Below are positions 54,579 through 64,000 of a stretch of DNA of 64,000 nucleotides, in pieces (positions within the stretch are counted from its first letter, which is position 1; each line of letters starts with the position of its first letter). Origin of the DNA: Caldisericum exile (GTDB lineage Bacteria; Caldisericota; Caldisericia; Caldisericales; Caldisericaceae); assembly GCA_020722505.1 (NCBI GenBank), contig DYKR01000002.1, positions 27,921-91,920 on the forward strand, written 5' to 3'. The notes beneath the pieces are model-generated. The model was not told where the DNA came from and searched no databases. It saw nothing but the letters and a program-made list of their open reading frames with translations. The position numbers and the translations under genes were made by a program.

Positions 54579-55586
54579 TTACAGTTCAAGTCTTGAGACT
54601 GCATCAAGCGTAAGAGGAGAAACCTCATTTTTTAATGTGTAATGAAAATAACCTGTTAATCCAATCATTGAAGCGTTATCTGTTGAAAGTTGTTTTGGTG
54701 GAAAGTATACTTCAATTGGTGATTTACTTAAAAAAGTCTCTCTAAGTCTTTTGTTTGCCGAAACACCTCCAACAACACCAATACCTTTTACATTAAAATC
54801 TTTTGCCGCTTTAATAGTCCTTTCAACAAGTATCTTCACTAACGCATTCTCAAAACTTGCACAAAGCGAAGAAAGGTCACTTTTTACAACGTCGGGATTT
54901 TTTTGAATAAAGTAAATACCTGCGGTTTTTAAACCACTAAAACTGAATTCATAAGAGGAACCTTTAAATGAAAGCCCAGGAAAAGGATATTTATCCGGGT
55001 TACCATCAGCCCCCAACTTTTCGATTATAGGTCCTCCAGGATAACCGTATCCAAGAAAACGTGCAAATTTATCTATTGCTTCTCCTGCAGCATCATCTCT
55101 TGTTCTACCAAGAACCCTATAGGAAAGAAAATCTTCCATTAAAACAAGTTCTGTATGCCCTCCGGATACAATGAGAATGAGAAACGGAAAAACACTTTTA
55201 GCTTGATATAGAGGTGCACCTTCTAAAAAAAGTGAGTATATATGCCCCTCAAGATGGTTAACGCCAATTAGTGGTTTATCTAATGCAAAAGAGAGTGATT
55301 TTGCAGCCTCGATTCCAACAAGTAGTGAACCAACCAAACCAGGACCTTTTGTTACAGAAACAAGGTCAATATCTTTAAGTTCTTTTTTTGCAAGTTTTAA
55401 AGCCTCAACAATCGTATAACCTATGAGTTCTGCATGTTTTCGTGAAGCAATTTCGGGCACTATACCACCAAAATCCCTATGAAAAACATCTTGGGAAGTT
55501 AAAACATTACTAAGAATTTTCCCATCATTTTCTATAAGTGCAACTGCTGTATCATCACAAGAAGTTTCTATTCCTAAAGTTATCAT
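54579..55586 (-). CDS. tsaD: tRNA t6A biosynthesis protein TsaD
   Basis: Transfers the threonylcarbamoyl group to A37 of ANN-decoding tRNAs, together with TsaB and TsaE; 335 residues. The ASKHA fold starts with LGIETSCDDTAVALIE; metal ligands are in ASRKHAELIGYT and VNHLEGHIYSLFLE; other motifs are VSGGHTELVLM and GVVGGVSANKRLRE. It overlaps rimI by 32 bases and ends the operon. Confidence 0.96.
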   Translation of the reverse strand: MITLGIETSCDDTAVALIENDGKILSNVLTSQDVFHRDFGGIVPEIASRKHAELIGYTIVEALKLAKKELKDIDLVSVTKGPGLVGSLLVGIEAAKSLSFALDKPLIGVNHLEGHIYSLFLEGAPLYQAKSVFPFLILIVSGGHTELVLMEDFLSYRVLGRTRDDAAGEAIDKFARFLGYGYPGGPIIEKLGADGNPDKYPFPGLSFKGSSYEFSFSGLKTAGIYFIQKNPDVVKSDLSSLCASFENALVKILVERTIKAAKDFNVKGIGVVGGVSANKRLRETFLSKSPIEVYFPPKQLSTDNASMIGLTGYFHYTLKNEVSPLTLDAVSRLEL

Positions 55587-56043
55587 CGCTTTTACTCCTT
55601 AGTATTTTCTCCATACGAATACCATTTTCTCCATCTTGGTAATACGCTTTTAATTCTTCTACTTCTTTAAAGCCAAGTTTTTTATACAGATTTTGAGCAA
55701 TAACATTCGATTTTCTTGCTTCAAGATATACAAGATCAAAACCTTTCTGTACGCCAAGATTAATAGCAAACTCAAGGAGCATGGTGCCGACACCCTGCCC
55801 TCTTGATTCAGGATCAACAGCAACATTTATAATGTGTAACTTTTCCCCCTCATACCATAACCCTATAAACCCGAGTACTTTTCCATGACTTTTGGCAACA
55901 AAATAGTCTGAAGAAGAGTTAAACATATAGTCTATTATAAAAACATCTCTCGGCCAAGGGTCTTTATACGATTTTTCTTCAATTTCGATTATCTTTTTTA
56001 CATCCGTTATTTTTGCTTTTACAATTTCAATTTCGCCAATCAT
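55555..56043 (-). CDS. rimI: Ribosomal-protein-alanine-type N-acetyltransferase RimI
   Basis: GNAT acetyltransferase of 162 residues. The acetyl-CoA-binding signature VDPESRGQGVGTMLLEFAI and the ending YLEARKSNVIAQNLYKKLGF are those of RimI, which acetylates the N-terminus of ribosomal protein S18 in E. coli. It is very often encoded between tsaB and tsaD, as here. The substrate in this organism is inferred. Confidence 0.9.
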   Translation of the reverse strand: MIGEIEIVKAKITDVKKIIEIEEKSYKDPWPRDVFIIDYMFNSSSDYFVAKSHGKVLGFIGLWYEGEKLHIINVAVDPESRGQGVGTMLLEFAINLGVQKGFDLVYLEARKSNVIAQNLYKKLGFKEVEELKAYYQDGENGIRMEKILRSKSDDNFRNRNFL

Positions 56044-56657
56044 CTTATCTTTTTAAAAAGTTTTTCTTCTGCTCTTAAATAAAGCGGTTCCAAAGAAAGG
56101 GGGTCTTCAATAAGCTGCTTCTTTAAAACCAAATTTAAACAAAATTTCCTTATCACTTCAACATCCGGAAAAATCTGTTTGTATGATTTAAAATTCTCCA
56201 ACTTCTCAAATGAGACAAAAGTTTTATCTTCATTTACAATTTTTTCAAGATCAACAATTTCAACATCGGATATTCTTTTTCCATCTTCAAAATCTGCAAC
56301 AAAAAATTCATTTCTTGAGGCAGAAAGAATGGTAGAGACTTTTCCACTAACATGAGCAGCAGTAAGTTCAAGTGAATTAATAGGATAAAGTGGAACTGAT
56401 AAGGAATATGCAAGGATTTTTGCATCAACAACAGAAATACGAGTTCCAGTAAAACTACCAGGGCCATAAACTACAAAAATACCGCCAGGGTCTTTTTTAT
56501 CAATCTTTAAAACGTCAAACATGGTTTTTGTTACAAAAATAAGGTTATTAGGGTATTGTTCATTTGGGTATTGGATAACAGAATATATGAGAGATTCATT
56601 AGAAAATAGCAAACTCATCGTAGGATAAAAAGATTGACTAAGTAAAAGATAGTTCAT
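56040..56657 (-). CDS. tsaB: tRNA t6A biosynthesis protein TsaB
   Basis: Inactive paralogue of TsaD that scaffolds the t6A complex; 205 residues. The conserved core YGPGSFTGTRISVVDAKILAYSL (in parts) and the following PLYPINSLELTAAH are clear; the N-terminus, usually ILAIDTS, is divergent (YLLLSQSFYPT). It overlaps tsaE by 20 bases and rimI by 4. Confidence 0.88.
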   Translation of the reverse strand: MNYLLLSQSFYPTMSLLFSNESLIYSVIQYPNEQYPNNLIFVTKTMFDVLKIDKKDPGGIFVVYGPGSFTGTRISVVDAKILAYSLSVPLYPINSLELTAAHVSGKVSTILSASRNEFFVADFEDGKRISDVEIVDLEKIVNEDKTFVSFEKLENFKSYKQIFPDVEVIRKFCLNLVLKKQLIEDPLSLEPLYLRAEEKLFKKIR

Positions 56658-57102
56658 CTATAATATGCTCCAATCTAAAAAATTTAAAATGCACTTCTCT
56701 TGAAGATTCATCAAGTATCTTAAAATATATTTCAAGATCAAAGTCCAATAGGTCTTTTAATTTTTCACCCCATTCAAAAAGATGAAAACCTTTTTTTGAA
56801 ACCATATCAAAGATGCCTAAATCGTCAATATCTTTAACTTCATCAACGCGATACATATCGTAATGATAAACTGGAACACTTGCCTTATAAATATTCAAAA
56901 ATACAAATGTTGGGCTTTCAACATAGTTTTCTACACCCAAACCAAGCGAAAAACCCTTGATAAAAGTTGTTTTACCTGCACCAAGTAGCCCCGAAAGAGA
57001 AATAATGAAATTATCCGTTGCACTATAAAGAGCCTTTGCAAGTCTTTTGCCAAGTTCTATGGTTTCATCTTCAGAGTATAATTTCAAAAACAACTCTTTC
57101 AC
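56638..57102 (-). CDS. tsaE: tRNA t6A biosynthesis ATPase TsaE
   Basis: P-loop ATPase of the t6A pathway; 154 residues. The Walker A is SGLLGAGKTTFIKG, followed by ESPTFVFLNIY, VYHYDMYRVD and FEWGEKL. I start it at the GTG 57102, because a TTG start at 57138 would lie within an apparent promoter (TTGTAT, 17-base spacer, TATATT) that ends 7 bases before this GTG. There is no ribosome binding site, which suggests a leaderless message. Confidence 0.9.
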   Translation of the reverse strand: MKELFLKLYSEDETIELGKRLAKALYSATDNFIISLSGLLGAGKTTFIKGFSLGLGVENYVESPTFVFLNIYKASVPVYHYDMYRVDEVKDIDDLGIFDMVSKKGFHLFEWGEKLKDLLDFDLEIYFKILDESSREVHFKFFRLEHIIDELSFT

Positions 57103-57109
57103 AACTAAT

Positions 57110-57138
57110 AATATAATAAATTTGTCTAATTTATACAA
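57110..57138 (-). promoter_or_regulatory. Promoter of the tsa operon
   Basis: On the minus strand TTGTAT (57133-57138), a 17-base spacer and TATATT (57110-57115) stand 7 bases before the GTG of tsaE. Transcription would begin at the start codon. Confidence 0.5.
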
Positions 57139-57471
57139 ATTTTTACATTTAACAAATAGTTCTTTTGCCTACACAAAAAATTCTTAAGAAGGAAAACATA
57201 GAAAGATTTCTTTGCTCCATTTAAAAAACTTTTTCCTGAGTAAAATGATACCTTGAAATGAGTTTAAGAATTATGCTGAGAAAACTCCACAAAAACCTTA
57301 AAAAGCTAAGATTCCTCTATAATTTAGGGGGATACTCTCTCAAAACTCCCCCGAATTCAAAAACTACAAAAAAGTAAGACTGATCCTCCATATGACCTAA
57401 AAAAATTGCAAAAAATCGCCCAATTATGGAATTTTTAAAGTATTCGTTATAATAACTTGTAGGTTGAAAAA
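57139..57471 (+). other. Intergenic region without a recognised gene
   Basis: A 333-base A/T-rich gap between tsaE and the DUF3783-like gene. It holds a stem GGGGGA/TCCCCC with a 14-base loop (57327-57352), flanked by AATT on both sides, and a 39-codon ATG frame (57258-57377) without ribosome binding site that I do not accept as a gene. A -10-like TATAAT (57448-57453) precedes the next gene. No repeat or RNA family was recognised. Confidence 0.5.
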
Positions 57472-57669
57472 ATGAAAAAGTTTTTACTTATGGTAAATTT
57501 TTCTAATGAAGAGATTGCTAAAATTATACAGAGTCTCAAAGAATCTATTGAACTAAAAGATGTAATCTTTGCTACCAACACTCCTACTACTATGGAATGG
57601 AAAGTAAAAGAATGGCTTGAAGAGTTAGAAAAAGAGGACAAATACTTCAAAGAGCAAAAAAACATCTAA
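57472..57669 (+). CDS. Small DUF3783-like protein
   Basis: A 65-residue soluble protein. The stretch DVIFATNTPTTMEWKVKEWLEEL resembles the core of DUF3783 proteins (a Thr-Pro-Thr-x-x-x-Trp motif followed by a helix), which have no known function. TATAAT lies 18 bases before the ATG, and AGG at 57461-57463 is a weak ribosome binding site. It stands alone between a 333-base gap and the groES promoter. Confidence 0.65.
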   Translation: MKKFLLMVNFSNEEIAKIIQSLKESIELKDVIFATNTPTTMEWKVKEWLEELEKEDKYFKEQKNI

Positions 57670-57713
57670 AAACTAATTCTTCTTAAAATTTTGTCATTTT
57701 TTATTACAACCTC

Positions 57714-57741
57714 TTGACATAAATCCTAAAGTTTATATAAT
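57714..57741 (+). promoter_or_regulatory. Strong promoter of groES-groEL
   Basis: TTGACA (57714-57719), a 16-base spacer and TATAAT (57736-57741): a full consensus for the housekeeping sigma factor. The transcription start falls at about 57748, inside the CIRCE element. Confidence 0.8.
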
Positions 57742-57744
57742 TAT

Positions 57745-57771
57745 TTAGCACTCGAATAAATAAAGTGCTAA
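57745..57771 (+). promoter_or_regulatory. CIRCE operator (HrcA site)
   Basis: TTAGCACTC, nine bases, AAGTGCTAA: the HrcA-binding inverted repeat with one mismatch (A for G at the start of the right arm). It overlaps the predicted transcription start, so HrcA would repress groESL at normal temperature. hrcA itself is not in the window. Confidence 0.93.
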
Positions 57772-57806
57772 ATAATAACAAAAAAATATGAAGGGAGGTT
57801 GTTTTT

Positions 57807-59722
<1,916 letters not shown>

Positions 59723-59746
59723 TAATTGAGTTTTATCTAAAAATTA

Positions 59747-59775
59747 TAGCCCTCCATTTGGAGGGCTAATTTATT
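59747..59775 (+). terminator. Terminator after groEL
   Basis: TAGCCCTCC/GGAGGGCTA, a perfect 9-bp stem with a 4-base loop (59747-59768), followed by ATTTATT. The T run is interrupted, so it may terminate moderately. Confidence 0.75.
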
Positions 59776-59875
59776 ATAAGCAGGAAATCAAATAAAAATT
59801 TGGGGTCTTTAAGTTTTTGTTTTTTAGTGATTTTCGTTAAAATATTAGTGATAGTTTAAAAGGGGAGTGGTAAAA

Positions 59876-60853
59876 ATGGAACAAAAGAATGAAGTAAGCA
59901 CAAAGAAAATTTCGTTTCTTTTAAAAAGAAAAGGGTTAGTGTTATTTATACTTGTTTTAGTTGGATTCTTTACCCTATCTACAATAGTTCCTGTATTTGG
60001 AAAATATAGAACTTTGCTACAAGTCATTTCTAATAACAAAGTAAAGGATCTAGCAAATAACCCCAAAGGTATATTGGCAATTGCAAGTAAAAGCACAGAT
60101 ATAGTTCAAACAGATAAAACTTCAGAAACTTTCAATAATACTGTAACTACCCAAAACCAAGAACAGGAAACCGAGCAAACCAGCACACAAGTTGAAACAA
60201 GCACTTCATCTAAAGAACAAAATAGCGAAAAGACAAACAAGCAAAACGAAAATAAGATTGTAGTTATTAAAGGCACAGTAAACAGTGTCCAAGATAATGA
60301 AATTGTAATTGATGACACACACGTAATAGTTGATGAAAACACCCCAATAAAATTCGAAGGGAAACCAATAACAATAAGTGAAATAGTTGTTGGTTCAACA
60401 GCAATTGTGCATGCAAAGATAGATAATGAAAGTTATATTGCAAGAGATATCACTATTTTAAAAGAAGACAAAGACACCGAAGAAAAGAACCAAGAACAAG
60501 AACAGAATAAAGAAGAAGAAAAGAATGAGGAGCAAGAACAAACCCAGAATTCCCAAAAAGAATTTGAAATAAGATCAACCATTACCTCAATTACGGATAA
60601 TACCATTACTCTAACAGATTTCGAACATCCTGTTAATATTTTAGATACTACAAAGATCGAAGAAAACGGGATAGGAAGAACAACAAAAGAAGCTCTAAAG
60701 GAAGGATTAGAAGTGCAAATTCATATTAGATACGATGGCACAAACTATAACGCAACAAACATCGTTATTAAGACTCCTGTAGAAGATGAAAACCAAGATA
60801 AAACTCCTCCAAATAACAAAGATAAGGCAAAAGAAAAGAATAAAAAGCCGTAA
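59876..60853 (+). CDS. Exported DUF5666-like protein with low-complexity linkers
   Basis: A 325-residue protein with a basic N-terminus, one TM helix (about 22-43) and an exported part. Two beta-domain repeats of the DUF5666 type are visible (about 125-200, KGTVNSVQDNEIVIDDTHVIV in parts; about 238-310, RSTITSITDNTITLTDF), separated by Glu/Gln/Lys-rich linkers (TQNQEQETEQTSTQ; EEKNQEQEQNKEEEKNEE). The function is unknown; an envelope role is inferred. The ATG at 59876 has GGGGAG upstream. Its stop is 9 bases from that of the convergent TPR gene. Confidence 0.75.
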   Translation: MEQKNEVSTKKISFLLKRKGLVLFILVLVGFFTLSTIVPVFGKYRTLLQVISNNKVKDLANNPKGILAIASKSTDIVQTDKTSETFNNTVTTQNQEQETEQTSTQVETSTSSKEQNSEKTNKQNENKIVVIKGTVNSVQDNEIVIDDTHVIVDENTPIKFEGKPITISEIVVGSTAIVHAKIDNESYIARDITILKEDKDTEEKNQEQEQNKEEEKNEEQEQTQNSQKEFEIRSTITSITDNTITLTDFEHPVNILDTTKIEENGIGRTTKEALKEGLEVQIHIRYDGTNYNATNIVIKTPVEDENQDKTPPNNKDKAKEKNKKP

Positions 60854-60862
60854 AGAAAAATT

Positions 60863-62119
60863 TTAATTTTGAGTAAATCTTAAAATAACAAAAGGTGTAG
60901 TTTCATCCTCATTGCCTGCAGGGTTATCTATTAGGATTTTTTCTATTTTTTCTTTTTCAATACCACTGGTTGCTCCTATTACCCATGAAGCACCAAGATC
61001 ATTCACATCAACGATTGCAACATCAAAACCTATTTTTTCTTTTATCCTTGAAGCAAACTCTTCAGAGTCTTTTGGCCCAAGGATTACATAGTAATCATAA
61101 GGTGGAATAGAAGCAGGCGGATCATCCAAAATTGCAGATTGTTGCCCTGTAAATTTGTAAAACCATCCGTCAAAACCAAGAATTTTCCCAATTACTCCCA
61201 TTGTTAAACCAAACATAACCTTCAAAAGCCCATACTCAAAAATTAATACCTGCATTGAATAAGGATTTGCAAGTGGTGCGGCACCTCCAAAAGGAACACT
61301 CTTTTGGTTTATAAACTTTGAAAGAATTTTTGCAAATGGACTAACCTTAATTGAGTCTGGAGAATAAATTCTTCCCTCAGAGATTCCAGCAACAGTTGAA
61401 GCAATAGTCAATACATCACCCTCTTTAAGTAAGGGTAGAACATACTTTTCTACAATTGGAATGATGTCTTCATCTTCTTTTATTAAACTTGTTTTAACAA
61501 GTATTCTAATAACATTTTCTGTATCAATACTCTCTTTTCTTTTTTCTACCTTGAAACCGAAATGTTCCCTTGCAAATTCAACTAAGTGCATATCTTTAGG
61601 GTGCGTTTTAATACCGACCTTTACAACCTCTTCGGCTTCTTTAACTTGCCCAAAGGAAAGAAGTATTTCTGCATATTTTATAAAATCGGATGCATAGAAA
61701 TCGGATGGTTCTATTCTAAAAAATTTTTCAAAAATGGTAAGTGCAGAGTCAAAATCTTTTTTATCGTAAGCAATTGCCGTAAGCCTTTTTAAAACGTACC
61801 TATAGGGAGACATTGTGCTTTTTTCTTCTTTATCAAACTTATCTAAAATACTTCTATATACACGCTCTGCCTTGTTCTTATCACCAAGAGTATAAAAATA
61901 AAAGTCACCCAAATAGAGTTGAAGCCAGAGATTACTTGGGTTATTTTTAATGCCATTCAATAAAACTTCTTCTGCCTTTTGAAAATTATTGTTAAGTGAA
62001 TAAAGATGTGATAAATACCTATATGCTCCTACTCCATCTTTTGGATGTTTTTGAAGAAAATCATTTAAAATTTCAATCTGCACATCCTTCGGAATATCTT
62101 TAATTTTTTGAATAAACAT
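60863..62119 (-). CDS. TPR repeats fused to an F420-ligase-like (CofE-type) domain
   Basis: A 418-residue protein. Residues about 1-190 form tetratricopeptide-like helical repeats (AYRYLSHLYSLNNNFQKAEEVL, LQLYLGDFYFYTLGDKNKAERVY, each in the 34-residue pattern). Residues about 205-418 resemble the F420-0:gamma-glutamyl ligase family: GDVLTIASTVAGISEGRIYS, VSPFAKILSKFINQ and the ending NPAGNEDETTPFVILRF. Non-F420-making bacteria also have such proteins, with unknown reaction. No other F420 genes are seen here. It ends 3 bases before the HD gene start on the same strand, so the two form an operon. Confidence 0.75.
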   Translation of the reverse strand: MFIQKIKDIPKDVQIEILNDFLQKHPKDGVGAYRYLSHLYSLNNNFQKAEEVLLNGIKNNPSNLWLQLYLGDFYFYTLGDKNKAERVYRSILDKFDKEEKSTMSPYRYVLKRLTAIAYDKKDFDSALTIFEKFFRIEPSDFYASDFIKYAEILLSFGQVKEAEEVVKVGIKTHPKDMHLVEFAREHFGFKVEKRKESIDTENVIRILVKTSLIKEDEDIIPIVEKYVLPLLKEGDVLTIASTVAGISEGRIYSPDSIKVSPFAKILSKFINQKSVPFGGAAPLANPYSMQVLIFEYGLLKVMFGLTMGVIGKILGFDGWFYKFTGQQSAILDDPPASIPPYDYYVILGPKDSEEFASRIKEKIGFDVAIVDVNDLGASWVIGATSGIEKEKIEKILIDNPAGNEDETTPFVILRFTQN

Positions 62120-62121
62120 AA

Positions 62122-62664
62122 CTACAAACCTAAGTCCTTTTTGATTCTTTTCATTCCTGAAAGGCCTATTGCTATAAACTCTTCAAGGGTAAAGCCTAAG
62201 TCTTTGCACTCTAAAATCTGCTCTCTATTAACCCCGGCTGCAAATCGCTTTTCCTTAAATCTTTTTAATACAAATTCAACATCAACATTATCAAGATCTT
62301 TCCCTTTTACAAGGGCACAGGCAGTGATCAACCCAGAAAGAGGGTCTGCTGCATAAAGTGCCTTTTCAATAGGCATAATTCTTTTAAGTTTATGCATGGG
62401 GTTGTGCTTTCTTATTGCTTCTACTATGCTTTCATCTACATCCAAACTTTTTACAAATTCTGCTCCTACTATACTATGCAAATGAGGTTTATCTTTCGTT
62501 GTGTCAAGATCTATATCATGCAAAAGCCCTGCTAAAGCAAACTTTTCTTTATCCTCATTTAGGTAGGTTGCAAGTTCCTCCATTATTGCTGAAACTGCTA
62601 AAGAGTGTTTATACAAATTCTCATCGAGTTTTGATTTTACAATTTCTCTAAATTTATTTTCCAT
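62122..62664 (-). CDS. HD-domain hydrolase
   Basis: A 180-residue metal-dependent phosphohydrolase-type protein. Metal ligands of the HD fold are visible: H20 in LYKHSLAVS, H49-D50 in LAGLLHDIDLD, H61/H63 in HLHSIVGAEF, H92 in RKHNPMH and D107 in YAADPLSGLI. Related proteins act on nucleotides or at times as regulatory phosphodiesterases; the substrate here is unknown. TATAAT 8 bases before the ATG suggests a leaderless message. Confidence 0.85.
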   Translation of the reverse strand: MENKFREIVKSKLDENLYKHSLAVSAIMEELATYLNEDKEKFALAGLLHDIDLDTTKDKPHLHSIVGAEFVKSLDVDESIVEAIRKHNPMHKLKRIMPIEKALYAADPLSGLITACALVKGKDLDNVDVEFVLKRFKEKRFAAGVNREQILECKDLGFTLEEFIAIGLSGMKRIKKDLGL

Positions 62665-62672
62665 AACGAAAG

Positions 62673-62700
62673 ATTATATAAAAAGATTAGATATTTGCAA
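62673..62700 (-). promoter_or_regulatory. Promoter of the HD / TPR operon
   Basis: On the minus strand TTGCAA (62695-62700), a 16-base spacer and TATAAT (62673-62678) stand 8 bases before the ATG of the HD gene. Confidence 0.55.
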
Positions 62701-62772
62701 AACGTTTTCAATTTAGGGTAGTTTATTTAAACATTAATAAAACTCTAATCAAACGATTTTTTAGAAATCTTT

Positions 62773-62778
62773 TATAAT
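62773..62778 (+). promoter_or_regulatory. Possible -10 box of rsmE
   Basis: TATAAT ends 6 bases before the rsmE ATG with no ribosome binding site between. No good -35 box is seen. A leaderless message is likely if it is used. Confidence 0.4.
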
Positions 62779-62784
62779 TATTGT

Positions 62785-63492
62785 ATGGCAATATTTTTTA
62801 TAAGGGACAATAGAATTGTAGAAAATAAAATAATCGTTTCTAACGAACTTTTTCACCATCTAAAAAATGTATCAAGACTAAAAAAGGGAGAGAAAATATC
62901 ACTTTTTGATGAAAGATACGTATACGAAGGCTTCGTTGAGGAGATTACAAGAAACAGTCTCTTAATAAAGATTGACAGCAAAAAAAAGATAAAAAAGTGC
63001 ACGTTTAACTTTGAAGTTTTACAGGCAGTGATAGATAAAAATGAACTTGAAATAGCAATAAGGCTTCTTATATCGGTATATGTAAAAAAAATTTATCTAT
63101 TTAAGTCCGAAAGAAGTAATATAGATATAAAAGAAAAATACCTCGATAGACTTAAAGAAATAGCGATAAATACCGCAGAGCAAAGCGAAGTCTGTTTTGT
63201 CCCACAGATTTCTTATTTTGAAAACTTAGAAAATCTACCGAAAGAAATAATAACAAATTCAATCGTATTACACCCAAAAGGAGAAAACACCTTAAAAGAC
63301 TTACAACAAATAGTTTCAATTAACAAACCTGTAAGATTTTTTATAGGTCCTGAAGGCGGTTTTTCAAATAGAGAATTAAACTACTTTAAAGAACAAGGAA
63401 TTCCTCTTGTAAAACTTACTTCAGGTATAGTTAGATCACAATTTGTGGGTGCTGTTGCCGTGCTTACTGCTCTTGAGTTGATGACTTTGTAA
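62785..63492 (+). CDS. rsmE: 16S rRNA (uracil1498-N3)-methyltransferase RsmE
   Basis: SPOUT-class methyltransferase acting on U1498 of 16S rRNA; 235 residues. An N-terminal PUA-like domain (HHLKNVSRLKKGEKISLFDE in parts) precedes the knotted SAM domain with FFIGPEGGFSNREL and LTSGIVRSQFVGAVAVL; the usual LGxRILRxETA is altered to LTSGIVRSQFVGA. AINTAEQSEVCFVPQI is also diagnostic. Its 3' end overlaps the convergent gltX gene by 29 bases. Confidence 0.92.
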   Translation: MAIFFIRDNRIVENKIIVSNELFHHLKNVSRLKKGEKISLFDERYVYEGFVEEITRNSLLIKIDSKKKIKKCTFNFEVLQAVIDKNELEIAIRLLISVYVKKIYLFKSERSNIDIKEKYLDRLKEIAINTAEQSEVCFVPQISYFENLENLPKEIITNSIVLHPKGENTLKDLQQIVSINKPVRFFIGPEGGFSNRELNYFKEQGIPLVKLTSGIVRSQFVGAVAVLTALELMTL

Positions 63493-64000
63493 AGTCAAGA
63501 GCCTCTTTCAATCTTAATTTAACCTCATCTTTTCCAAGGATAAGAAATAATTTGTAAAGTTCTGGGCCATTCTTTGAGTAAAACAAAGCAACACGAAGCG
63601 GGTGATATATCTTTTTTGAAGGTAGTTCGATTTTTTCTCTTAAACTCTCTAAAAAATTCTCAACTGCAGTCTTCTTCAATTCCAAATTCTCAATATTTCT
63701 CAAAACGTAATCAAAAGTCTTAATAACATCAGCATTACTTAGCAACTTACCTTCAGGAGAGTTCTTGTCAAATTTTTTTCTTTCAAAAAATGGATTAAGT
63801 AAATCTTTAACATCTTTTGTAAAATTCATATTACCTTTAACAGCATCTACCATCAAGACAGTTTTTTCATTACATTCACTTATTCCATATGATTCTTTTA
63901 TATACTGGATAACTTCCTCACACAGCTCTTTTGAATCTTTTTCCAAAATATACTTGTGGTTCATCCATTTGAGTTTTTCGAAGTCAAATACAGCGGGGGC
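63464..64000 (-). CDS. gltX: Glutamate--tRNA ligase, C-terminal part (cut by window edge)
   Basis: The visible 178 residues are the C-terminal portion of a GluRS-type class I synthetase: APAVFDFEKLKWMNHKYI (63947-64000), the junction to the helical anticodon-binding domain, and near the end LREKIELPSKKIYHPLRVALFYSKNGPELYKLFLILG (in parts; compare the GRKLFMPLRVALTG...GPEL ending of GltX). The catalytic domain with HIGH and KMSKS lies beyond the window. The frame is open to base 64000. It overlaps rsmE tail to tail. Confidence 0.88.
   Translation of the reverse strand, partial: APAVFDFEKLKWMNHKYILEKDSKELCEEVIQYIKESYGISECNEKTVLMVDAVKGNMNFTKDVKDLLNPFFERKKFDKNSPEGKLLSNADVIKTFDYVLRNIENLELKKTAVENFLESLREKIELPSKKIYHPLRVALFYSKNGPELYKLFLILGKDEVKLRLKEALDFTKSSTQEQ

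Noticed and set aside
57258-57377. A 39-codon ATG frame in the tsaE-DUF3783 gap
   Set aside because: No ribosome binding site, no recognised family, biased composition typical of A/T-rich spacer.

Overview
The window looks like one chromosomal stretch of an anaerobic, probably thermophilic bacterium with a low-GC genome (roughly one third G+C by eye). Gene packing is extreme: most neighbouring genes overlap by 1 to 50 bases. The gene set includes an Rnf complex, an NAD-linked formate dehydrogenase, HrcA/CIRCE-type control of groESL, and a peptide transporter binding protein that carries S-layer homology (SLH) domains. The mix recalls Thermotogae and Caldisericota-like lineages; Caldisericum is my best guess, but this is inference and no database was consulted. 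There are no CRISPR arrays, insertion sequences, phage genes or rRNA genes. Almost everything is core or energy metabolism, so novelty lies in the details.

Layout. 1-1207: RNase P RNA, a zinc-ribbon coiled-coil protein and a CAT-anticodon tRNA, all on the minus strand behind one good promoter. 1387-7605: a dipeptide/oligopeptide ABC transporter (binding protein, two permeases, two ATPases), with an intergenic hairpin after the binding protein gene and a terminator at the end. 7677-8652: an ECF sigma factor and a one-TM partner. 8694-25650: a complete division and cell wall (dcw) cluster in the order rsmH-ftsL-ftsI-murE-murF-mraY-murD-ftsW-murG-murC-murB-ddl-ftsQ-ftsA-ftsZ, followed by an HlyD-like membrane protein. 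25671-35919: a minus-strand operon headed by an ArsR-type repressor that encodes two NuoE-like and two NuoF-like proteins, an HATPase, a ferredoxin-fold protein without cysteines, a NuoG-type formate dehydrogenase, a FocA-type formate channel, MobA and FdhD. A divergent pair (36078-37255) carries DRTGG and HATPase signalling domains of the kind seen beside electron-bifurcating hydrogenases. 37252-49455: a minus-strand operon of a PPC-domain protein, valS, folC, a zinc-ribbon membrane protein, rnfCDGEA with a shortened rnfB, and a 926-residue membrane protein. 49570-54540: lspA-rluD-smpB-amidase-murI on the plus strand. 54579-57102: the t6A genes tsaE-tsaB-rimI-tsaD. 57472-59768: a small DUF3783-like gene and groES-groEL with promoter, CIRCE and terminator. 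59876-64000: a DUF5666-like protein, a TPR/F420-ligase-like fusion, an HD hydrolase, rsmE and the 3' part of gltX.

How it fits together. FocA could move formate, the Fdh/NuoEF complex could exchange electrons between formate and NAD(H) (perhaps with ferredoxin, by bifurcation), and Rnf could couple ferredoxin:NAD exchange to an ion gradient. The most interesting signals are in the formate dehydrogenase operon. Three members of normally cysteine-dependent families (FdhD, a ferredoxin-like subunit, and the N-terminal domain of the second NuoF) have lost all their signature cysteines. The divergent control region holds three copies of a repeat that overlaps -10 boxes. Other points are an RnfB reduced to its membrane and first Fe-S domain, an ATPase-DRTGG fusion that keeps an internal ribosome binding site, and repeated placement of -10 boxes 6-8 bases before start codons, suggesting leaderless mRNAs.
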